Part shown: one piece after another, positions 1-4,964 of the stretch
Numbering within the stretch: the first letter of the stretch is position 1
Layout: every line of letters begins with the position of its first letter
Assembly: GCA_024639035.1 (NCBI GenBank)
Contig: JAHEJE010000139.1
Location: forward strand, 1-7,592
Length of the DNA: 7,592 nucleotides
Reading direction: 5' to 3'
From: Alphaproteobacteria bacterium
GTDB lineage: Bacteria; Pseudomonadota; Alphaproteobacteria; Rhizobiales; Aestuariivirgaceae
Program-made: the position numbers and the translations under genes
Notes under the pieces: model-generated
Told to the model about the DNA's origin: nothing
Database searches by the model: none
What the model saw: only the letters and a program-made list of their open reading frames with translations

Positions 1-18
1 ATTATACAAAGTTGATAT

Positions 19-24
19 GGAGAG
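19..24 (+). promoter_or_regulatory. Ribosome binding site of the DUF1127 gene
   Basis: GGAGAG lies 5 bases before the ATG at 30. It decides the start: an in-frame TTG at 12 would put this Shine-Dalgarno sequence inside the coding region, so the ATG at 30 is preferred. Confidence 0.6.
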
Positions 25-29
25 ATAAA

Positions 30-269
30 ATGGGTTCAATCGATACAATTATGCATGAACCACAGCGTGTAAAGCCGTCTCATCCGCTCTATCTGCCAAT
101 TTCCTCGATCCCTGTGTGGAAAATCCTGTGGCGCCGGTATTGCGCCTGGCAGTCCCTGCGCCGTTCGCGCGAGGCTTTGCTTCATCTGAGCGACGTTCAG
201 TTGCGCGATATCGGCATCAGCCGCGAGCAGGCGGTCGCAGAGGCGGACAGAAACCGGGGCTGGCTCTGA
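30..269 (+). CDS. Small DUF1127-domain protein
   Basis: A 79-residue basic protein. The C-terminal half (about residues 35-72) is a DUF1127 domain, recognisable by the arginine-rich helix followed by LSDVQLRDIGISREQA (53-68). The first 30 or so residues are a proline-containing extension without a motif I recognise; many DUF1127 proteins are only 45-60 residues, so this is a longer form. Family members are abundant in alphaproteobacteria, and some longer ones have been linked to small-RNA turnover and to phosphate or carbon metabolism, but the role of this one cannot be inferred. It is probably cytoplasmic: there is no signal peptide or membrane segment. It converges on the purine genes and is separated from purQ by a hairpin. 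The promoter would lie left of the window. Confidence 0.85.
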   Translation: MGSIDTIMHEPQRVKPSHPLYLPISSIPVWKILWRRYCAWQSLRRSREALLHLSDVQLRDIGISREQAVAEADRNRGWL

Positions 270-297
270 TACCCAAAGGCGATCGCGCAAGCCCCAC

Positions 298-328
298 AGC
301 CGGGCCGTTTCCCTCATGCGGCCCGGCT
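298..328. terminator. Hairpin between convergent DUF1127 and purQ genes
   Basis: A perfect 10-bp inverted repeat, AGCCGGGCCG (298-307) and CGGCCCGGCT (319-328), encloses an 11-base loop. On the + strand it is followed only by ATTTCT, a weak U tract, and on the - strand there is no U run. It sits between two converging 3' ends, so a shared bidirectional terminator is the natural reading, although the poor U tract leaves intrinsic termination uncertain. Confidence 0.6.
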
Positions 329-338
329 ATTTCTGACC

Positions 339-1001
339 CTAGGCTGCGGCCAGTCCGTCGAACAGCGGCTTGCAGTCGGTCCTGCCATGCAGCGCTTCGA
401 TCATGTTTTCTGGGTGCGGCATCATGCCGACCACATTGCCGGCGTCATTGACGATGCCGGCAATGTCGTTCAGCGAGCCGTTGGGGTTGGTGCCCTCGGC
501 ATAGCGGAACACCACCCGGCCGCCGTCTTCCAACCGGGCGAGGGTTTCGGCGTCGGCGAAGTAGTTGCCGTCGTGGTGGGCCACCGGGCAGGTGACGACA
601 GCGCCCTTGGGCATCTGGCGGGTAAAGAATGTCGAGTCATTCTCCACGCTTAGGCGCACCTGTTTGCAGACAAATTTAAGTCCCGCGTTGCGCATCAGCG
701 CGCCGGGCAGCAGGCCGGCCTCGACCAGGATCTGGAAGCCGTTGCAGACGCCAAGCACATTGGTGCCGCCGGCAGCCCGCCGGCGCAGCGCATCCATCAC
801 CGGCGAGCGCGCGGCAATGGCGCCCGAGCGCAGGTAGTCGCCATAGGAAAAGCCGCCGGGCACGACGATCAGGTCCGCGGCCGGGATTTCGGTCTCGGTG
901 TGCCAGACGACGGCCGGTGCCTTGCCGGTGGCGGCTTCGAGCGCCATGGCCATGTCGCGTTCGCGGTTGATGCCGGGAAACAGGATGATGGCGGTCTTCA
1001 T
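339..1001 (-). CDS. purQ: Phosphoribosylformylglycinamidine synthase, glutaminase subunit PurQ
   Basis: A 220-residue class I glutamine amidotransferase. It releases ammonia from glutamine for the conversion of FGAR to FGAM in de novo purine synthesis, working in the cytoplasm with PurS and PurL. Visible family marks are the N-terminal FPGINRERD (8-16), GGFSYGDYLRSGA (49-61), the nucleophile Cys86 in GVCNGFQ, and the His196/Glu198 pair in MMPHPENM near the C-terminus, so the catalytic triad is complete. The length is normal for the small bacterial form that partners PurS. The ATG at 1001 is one base after the purS stop (TGACATG), pointing to translational coupling; an upstream in-frame TTG at 1010 overlaps purS and is less likely. 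purL does not follow: the next gene is a convergent DUF1127 gene. Confidence 0.97.
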   Translation of the reverse strand: MKTAIILFPGINRERDMAMALEAATGKAPAVVWHTETEIPAADLIVVPGGFSYGDYLRSGAIAARSPVMDALRRRAAGGTNVLGVCNGFQILVEAGLLPGALMRNAGLKFVCKQVRLSVENDSTFFTRQMPKGAVVTCPVAHHDGNYFADAETLARLEDGGRVVFRYAEGTNPNGSLNDIAGIVNDAGNVVGMMPHPENMIEALHGRTDCKPLFDGLAAA

Positions 1002-1002
1002 G

Positions 1003-1242
1003 TCAGACAAGCTCGATGTGGTAGTTCTCGATCACCGTGTTGGCGAGCAGCTTTTCGCACATCGCGGTGACCTGCGCTTCGGCCTTGGCGGCGTCGGTCT
1101 CGGCGATGTCGAGTTCGATGTACTTGCCCTGGCGGACATTTCCCACACCGGCGAAGTCGAGCGACGACAGGGCGCCTTCGATGGCCTTGCCTTGCGGGTC
1201 GAGAACGCCGGTCTTGAGGGTAATGGTAACCTTTGCTTTCAT
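1003..1242 (-). CDS. purS: Phosphoribosylformylglycinamidine synthase subunit PurS
   Basis: A 79-residue protein with the whole PurS pattern: an opening beta strand MKAKVTITLK, then GVLDPQGKAIEGAL (12-25), a conserved GVGNVRQGKYIELDI stretch (32-46) and a closing strand ENYHIELV. PurS is the small dimeric subunit that bridges PurQ and PurL in the three-part FGAM synthase and supports the ammonia channel. The reading frame stays open upstream into purC, but the ATG at 1242 gives the standard length and an N-terminus that fits the family. AAGG lies about 8 bases before it. Its start is 11 bases after the purC stop and its stop is one base before the purQ start, so purC, purS and purQ are almost certainly co-transcribed. 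Confidence 0.96.
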   Translation of the reverse strand: MKAKVTITLKTGVLDPQGKAIEGALSSLDFAGVGNVRQGKYIELDIAETDAAKAEAQVTAMCEKLLANTVIENYHIELV

Positions 1243-1253
1243 CTGGCTTGCCT

Positions 1254-2027
1254 TCAGTCGGATTTGACCAGTACCGGTTTTGAGCGTTCCGGTGGTTCGT
1301 TGCCGTTCAGAATGCCGAGCCTGCGGGCGACCTCCTGGTAGGCATCCATCAGCCCGCCGAGATCGCGGCGGAAGCGGTCCTTGTCCATCTTTTCGTCGGT
1401 GTCGATGTCCCACAGCCGGCAGCTGTCGGGTGATATCTCGTCGGCCAGCACGGTGCGCACCATGTCGCCCTCGTACTGGCGGCCGAACTCCAGCTTGAAG
1501 TCGACCAGCTTGATGCCGATCCCCATGAACAGGCCGGACAGGAAATCGTTGATGCGGATCGACATGGCCATCATCTCGTCGAGTTCGACCGGGCTGGCCC
1601 AGCCGAAGGCCATGATGTGCTCTTCGGAAACCAGCGGATCGCCCAGCTCGTCGTTCTTGTAGCAGAACTCGATCAGGCTGCGCGGCAGGGCGGTGCCTTC
1701 TTCCAGCCCGAGGCGCTTGGCCAGGGTGCCGGCGGCCACATTGCGCACGATCACCTCCAGCGGAATGATCTCGACCTTGTGGACGAGCTGCTCGCGCATG
1801 TTGAGGCGCTTGATGAAATGGGTCGGTATGCCCAGTCCGTTGAGCTTGCTGAAGATGTACTCGGAAATCCGGTTGTTGATGACCCCCTTGCCGTCGATCA
1901 CATCCTTCTTCTGGTTGTTGAAGGCGGTGGCGTCGTCCTTGTAGTGGACCACGACCGTACCGGGCTCGGGGCCTTCATAGAGAATTTTCGCCTTGCCTTC
2001 GTAAATCCGGGTGCGGCGCTGATTCAT
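1254..2027 (-). CDS. purC: SAICAR synthase PurC
   Basis: A 257-residue phosphoribosylaminoimidazole-succinocarboxamide synthase, which joins CAIR and aspartate with ATP to give SAICAR in purine biosynthesis. The nucleotide-binding IYEGKAKILY is at residues 8-17. The two family signatures are present: IIPLEVIVRNVAAG (87-100) and KLVDFKLEFG (173-182), followed by DEISPDSCRLWD (196-207). The length is typical of rhizobial PurC. The ATG at 2027 has AAGGG about 8 bases upstream. It is the first gene of the purCSQ cluster, and a 200-base non-coding gap upstream is where the operon promoter should be. No frameshift or missing motif is seen. Confidence 0.97.
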   Translation of the reverse strand: MNQRRTRIYEGKAKILYEGPEPGTVVVHYKDDATAFNNQKKDVIDGKGVINNRISEYIFSKLNGLGIPTHFIKRLNMREQLVHKVEIIPLEVIVRNVAAGTLAKRLGLEEGTALPRSLIEFCYKNDELGDPLVSEEHIMAFGWASPVELDEMMAMSIRINDFLSGLFMGIGIKLVDFKLEFGRQYEGDMVRTVLADEISPDSCRLWDIDTDEKMDKDRFRRDLGGLMDAYQEVARRLGILNGNEPPERSKPVLVKSD

Positions 2028-2137
2028 GTGGAAGACCCTTGTCTTGGAAACCTGAACGCTGTCCGGCAGCCGGCCAGGCCGAGGATTGTGGGGCGGCTCG
2101 CGACGGAATCAGAAGATACGTCCGACGATCGCGGCGC

Positions 2138-2202
2138 AGGCTAACGCAAAACCTTACCCCCGGCAATTCAAGTGGGATATCGCGGGCGCGAAATCAACAC
2201 AA
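2138..2202 (-). promoter_or_regulatory. Candidate purC operon promoter region (weak)
   Basis: The gap 2028-2227 upstream of purC holds no gene. Two weak sigma70-like arrangements read toward purC: TTGTGT (2202-2197), 17 bases, TATCCC (2179-2174); and TTGCCG (2166-2161), 17 bases, TAGCCT (2143-2138). Neither matches the consensus well. Either would leave a leader of roughly 110-140 bases. I see no convincing riboswitch or terminator structure in that leader. Confidence 0.22.
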
Positions 2203-2227
2203 GATTTGCCTCAGACCACAGTTGCGG

Positions 2228-3409
2228 TCAGCGGGCGGGAATATCGACCAGTTTGCCGCGGGGAATTTCGGCTTGTTTGTCGTACAGCGGCAATTCGGCC
2301 AGTTCGGCATCGTGCATGGCGCCATCGCGGCAGCGCACTGACACCTTGGTGCCCGGCGCCAGGCCGCGTTCGTCCATGCGCACGATGCCGATACCGCATT
2401 TCAGATAGGGCGAGGTGGCGCCGGCGGTGACCTTTCCGGCCGACTTGCCGTCGCGGTGCACGGCACCGGCAATCAACGGTTCGCCGGTGGCGCAGGTGAG
2501 GCCCGACAGGCGCGGCTGGCGCGGTGCATCGGCCAGTGCCGCCTTGCCGATGAAGTCGGTCTTGTGCTCGTCGACGAAGCGGCCCAGTCCGGCATCATAG
2601 GGTGTCGTGGTTTCATCGAAGTCCGAACCGGCATTGAGGATGCCGGCTTCGATGCGGCGGATGTTCATCGAATCGAGGCCGAATATCTCCAGGCCGTGTT
2701 GGGCGCCCGCGGCTGCAAGATGGCGCCACAGGGCCTCGGCATCATGGTGCGGTTCGGTGTAGTACTCCCAACCCAATTCGTTGGTGTAGCCGGTGCGGGT
2801 GATCACCACCTGCTGGCCGCCGAAGCCGACCCGGGCGATGCCGAAATAGCCGAACGGCTCGGGCATGCCGTCGTCGCTCGCCGCCTCCAGCACCTTCATG
2901 GCATTCGGTCCCTGGATCTGGCTGATGAACACATCGGGGTCACTGATCTCGACATCCATGCCGCTGGCGTGGGCGCGGGCCCAGCTGTAGAAATCGCCGT
3001 CCGCCTGGGCATACCAGAACAGGTCGTCCTCAAGCCGCAGCAGCACGCCGTCGACAATCAGGCCGCCGTCCTCGTAGCACGCCAGGCCGTAGCCGCAGCG
3101 GCCGGTTCTGACCCTGGTGATGTCCTTGGTGAACAGCCTGTCGAGCAGCCGCTCGGCGTCCGGGCCCTTGAACTGCATGGGAAACTCGCCGGTGTTGAGG
3201 CAGGCGGCCTGCCGGCGCAGCAGCCAATAGCCGTCTTCGGTCGAAAGGCTATCGAAGCAACAGGCCATCTGACGGCGGTTGTAGATGCAATAGTGCGGGC
3301 CCAGTGGCCGTTCTATCTCGAAATAGGGATGGCGGGTCTGGGCATAGTCCCAGCCGGCGCCGGGCTGGGTGGTCACAAGGTCGCGAGTCGCACCGTCGCT
3401 TGAACGCAT
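2228..3409 (-). CDS. GcvT/DmdA-superfamily aminomethyltransferase-like demethylase, substrate unknown
   Basis: A 393-residue protein with the two-part architecture of the glycine cleavage T-protein superfamily: a folate-binding GcvT domain (about 55-280) and a C-terminal barrel (about 295-380). Landmarks are FKGPDAERLL (80-89), GGLIVDGVLLRL (115-126), TRTGYTNELGWEYY (204-217), IRRIEAGIL (250-258) and TPYDAGLGRF (269-278). Asp120 aligns with the Asp of the DD or ND motif used with tetrahydrofolate in GcvT and DmdA. The N-terminal HYCIYNRRQ (39-47) loosely resembles the YTVYNHM region of DmdA, but the characteristic WDV...ERQV stretch is replaced by LNTGEFPM, so I would not call it DMSP demethylase. 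Family knowledge suggests transfer of a methyl or aminomethyl group to tetrahydrofolate. The start has a clear ribosome site. It follows the phosphodiesterase gene by 69 bases on the same strand. Confidence 0.85.
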   Translation of the reverse strand: MRSSDGATRDLVTTQPGAGWDYAQTRHPYFEIERPLGPHYCIYNRRQMACCFDSLSTEDGYWLLRRQAACLNTGEFPMQFKGPDAERLLDRLFTKDITRVRTGRCGYGLACYEDGGLIVDGVLLRLEDDLFWYAQADGDFYSWARAHASGMDVEISDPDVFISQIQGPNAMKVLEAASDDGMPEPFGYFGIARVGFGGQQVVITRTGYTNELGWEYYTEPHHDAEALWRHLAAAGAQHGLEIFGLDSMNIRRIEAGILNAGSDFDETTTPYDAGLGRFVDEHKTDFIGKAALADAPRQPRLSGLTCATGEPLIAGAVHRDGKSAGKVTAGATSPYLKCGIGIVRMDERGLAPGTKVSVRCRDGAMHDAELAELPLYDKQAEIPRGKLVDIPAR

Positions 3410-3417
3410 GATGTTTG

Positions 3418-3428
3418 CCTCTTTTTTT
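3418..3428 (-). promoter_or_regulatory. Ribosome binding site of the GcvT-like gene with A7 tract
   Basis: AGAGG (3422-3418 on the - strand) lies 8 bases before the ATG at 3409 and is directly preceded by a run of seven A (3428-3422, shared A). The A tract may help ribosome loading. It fixes the start of the GcvT-like gene and suggests efficient translation. Confidence 0.55.
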
Positions 3429-3478
3429 ATGATGATGGCTGATTATGGTTTTGGCTGTTATCCGCGCGCCGGTGTCGA

Positions 3479-4258
3479 TTACATTGCCGCAGGACCACGT
3501 TCGTTGAAGTGCTCGAAGTGTACCGTCGTCTGGCCGTCGTTGACAAGCACCACACCATAGAGCGCCGGTCCGGTGGAGTAGGGTTTGCCTTCGGTCGCCT
3601 CCATATTCAGCGGAATCTGGTGGCACAACGAGGGCAGGGCGGTGCAGGCAATGCCGTTCCAGTTGACGAACACCGCCCGGTGGACGTGACCGAAGAAGAT
3701 GTGGCGGATGTTCGAGTGGTTGGCAATCAGTTCGGCGAAGGCTTCATGCTCATCCAGCTTGATGCGGTCCATGTAGGGGATCGAGACGTCGCACGGCGGA
3801 TGGTGCATGAACAGCCAGGCCGGTTTGTCGTGCGCCCGCGACAGTTCGCCGGTCAGCCAGTTCATGCGGTGCTCGCACAGCTCTCCCGCCGACGACCCGG
3901 ACTTGACGGTATCGAGCAGAATGAAGCGGCCGGCGCTGGTGTCGAAGGCGCCCTGCACGAAGCCTTGTGCGTCGCACATGGCGCCGGGAAAGCTCGCCCG
4001 AAAAGTCTGACGATGGTCATGATTGCCGACCATCAAATGCACCGGCATCGGCAGTATCTCCAGTTCCCGGCGTAGCCAGTCATAGGCCTCGGGCTCGGCC
4101 TTGTCGGTCAGGTCGCCGGAGATGATGCAGAATTCGGCATCGGCGTGCCAGCGGGCGATGTCGGCCAGGCAGCCGGTCATGTTGGCATGGGCATCGATCC
4201 CCCAGAGCGGACTGCCCGGCGCGATCAGGTGCAGATCGGTGATATGGATGAATTTCAT
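3479..4258 (-). CDS. Calcineurin-like metallophosphodiesterase (CpdA/GpdQ type)
   Basis: A 259-residue two-metal phosphoesterase with every signature residue of the class III cyclic nucleotide phosphodiesterase/GpdQ family: Asp8 and His10 in TDLH, Asp49 in SGDLTD, Asn79-His80 in VGNHD, His152-His153 in MHHPP, and His191/His193 in FGHVH. The positions nearly match those of the glycerophosphodiesterase GpdQ, and there is no signal peptide, so it is likely cytoplasmic. Possible substrates are cAMP or glycerophosphodiesters; sequence alone does not decide. The ATG at 4258 puts the first metal ligand at residue 8, as is usual. The frame stays open 71 codons upstream to a TTG, but that extension has no conserved motif and runs through the intergenic promoter region. 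A weak GAGA lies before the chosen ATG. Co-transcription with the downstream GcvT-like gene is plausible. Confidence 0.9.
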   Translation of the reverse strand: MKFIHITDLHLIAPGSPLWGIDAHANMTGCLADIARWHADAEFCIISGDLTDKAEPEAYDWLRRELEILPMPVHLMVGNHDHRQTFRASFPGAMCDAQGFVQGAFDTSAGRFILLDTVKSGSSAGELCEHRMNWLTGELSRAHDKPAWLFMHHPPCDVSIPYMDRIKLDEHEAFAELIANHSNIRHIFFGHVHRAVFVNWNGIACTALPSLCHQIPLNMEATEGKPYSTGPALYGVVLVNDGQTTVHFEHFNERGPAAM

Positions 4259-4359
4259 CAGCACTGTCTCAATTAATGCGTGTTCATATTTACCAACACA
4301 ACCCGCCCTGCCGGCCAAGTCGCGTGCGGTTCGCATATGGCCCACAATCCGCGGTTTTC

Positions 4360-4389
4360 GCAACAATGCCCCGCCTCGGCGGTTGTCGC
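4360..4389. repeat. Imperfect hairpin in the divergent intergenic region
   Basis: The inner arms CCGCC (4371-4375) and GGCGG (4378-4382) surround TC. Outer arms GCAACAA (4360-4366) and TTGTCGC (4383-4389) pair at 6 of 7 positions across a 4-base bulge (TGCC). There is no U tract on either side, so it is not an obvious terminator. It could be an operator or leader structure for the phosphodiesterase transcript, or chance in GC-rich DNA. Confidence 0.3.
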
Positions 4390-4435
4390 AAGTGGCGAGG
4401 GCATCAGTCGGCAAATGGGCTGGAAAAGCATCGTT

Positions 4436-4487
4436 ATGTAAGATTTGATCTAATTTTATACACGATTTCAATACTTAAATATTAAAC
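4436..4487 (+). promoter_or_regulatory. AT-rich block, candidate promoter for the secreted protein/kinase operon
   Basis: A strikingly AT-rich stretch in an otherwise GC-rich sequence, 70-120 bases before the start of the exported protein. TTGATC (4445-4450) has the poorly matching TCAATA 17 bases further on (4468-4473). Reading leftward, TATAAA is present on the - strand, but without a good -35, so the block could also serve the divergent phosphodiesterase gene. The exact elements are uncertain. Confidence 0.33.
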
Positions 4488-4499
4488 TCTGGTGTTGGA

Positions 4500-4514
4500 C
4501 AGATGCCACATCTG
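4500..4514. repeat. Perfect 6-bp inverted repeat CAGATG-CCA-CATCTG
   Basis: CAGATG (4500-4505) and CATCTG (4509-4514) are separated by CCA. It lies just after the AT-rich block and 40 bases before the start codon of the exported protein, where an operator for a dimeric regulator could sit. No second copy is seen in the window. Confidence 0.35.
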
Positions 4515-4540
4515 CAATCAAAGATTCATTAGAGATATCA

Positions 4541-4546
4541 GAGAGG
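4541..4546 (+). promoter_or_regulatory. Ribosome binding site of the exported protein gene
   Basis: GAGAGG lies 8 bases before the ATG at 4555. Together with the signal peptide that follows directly, this sets the start there and not at the in-frame upstream start at 4492. Confidence 0.6.
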
Positions 4547-4554
4547 TTTCTTCG

Positions 4555-4953
4555 ATGAGAAAACTGCTTGCGCCATCAGTAATTGCGTTCACAATGGCAT
4601 TGTCGGGCAACTTTGCTGCGGCAGAGGTGACGACCAATGAGAAGATCATGCTGCAGGCGACAATGCAGCAGGCCATCGCGGAAACCCTGATCGATGGCAA
4701 GTACCTCTATCTTGACGCCAAGGCGGCCAAGGTCGAGGCTATCTATCCGGCCAAAACCCATCCGATGATCATGCGCATGGGCGATCATTTCATTCTCTGC
4801 ACCGATTTCCGCAATGCCGAGGGCAAGCCGGTGAATGTCGATTTCTACATCTCGCGCCGGGACGATGCCTTTGTGGTGTTCGACACCGTGGTGGCAAACC
4901 GTGCGCCGATTGCGCAGATGATGAAATCCGGACAGGTCGAAATCGTCAAGTAA
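4555..4953 (+). CDS. Small exported protein of unknown function
   Basis: A 132-residue protein I cannot assign to a named family. It opens with a textbook Sec signal peptide: basic MRK, a hydrophobic core LLAPSVIAFTMALSG, and a signal peptidase I site after Ala-Ala-Ala (cleavage about 23/24), leaving a mature protein of about 109 residues. The mature part has a helical, Met- and Gln-rich start (ATMQQAIAETL), then a mixed region with HPMIMRMGDHFILCTDFRN (80-98) and KPVNVDFYISRRDD, looking like a compact alpha/beta fold. A single Cys argues against an internal disulfide. There is no lipobox, so it should be soluble in the periplasm. The stop is 11 bases before the histidine kinase start, so the two genes are very probably one operon, and a role as accessory or ligand for the kinase sensor domain is possible but unproven. 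Confidence 0.85.
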   Translation: MRKLLAPSVIAFTMALSGNFAAAEVTTNEKIMLQATMQQAIAETLIDGKYLYLDAKAAKVEAIYPAKTHPMIMRMGDHFILCTDFRNAEGKPVNVDFYISRRDDAFVVFDTVVANRAPIAQMMKSGQVEIVK

Positions 4954-4964
4954 GCCGAGCGACG

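Noticed and set aside
2136..2160. PurR-like half site (ACGCAAAACC) upstream of purC
   Set aside because: Only one half of an E. coli PurR box matches, and alphaproteobacteria are not known to use that regulator, so the match is likely chance.
2456..3403. Long 315-codon + strand frame opposite the GcvT-like gene
   Set aside because: It is a GC-rich antisense shadow: the opposite strand encodes an intact family protein, and the translated frame shows no recognisable domain.
2228..3409. Calling the GcvT-like protein DmdA (DMSP demethylase) or GcvT
   Set aside because: The DmdA-specific stretches are replaced, no glycine cleavage partners (gcvH, gcvP) are adjacent, and the general superfamily match does not fix the substrate.
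3249..3626. 125-codon - strand frame spanning the gap between phosphodiesterase and GcvT-like genes
   Set aside because: It overlaps both genes in another frame, has no domain, and its sequence reads like an out-of-frame translation.
4259..4471. 71-codon open extension upstream of the phosphodiesterase, starting at a TTG
   Set aside because: It has no conserved motif, crosses the AT-rich promoter-like block, and the ATG at 4258 gives the correct family N-terminus with the metal-binding Asp at residue 8.
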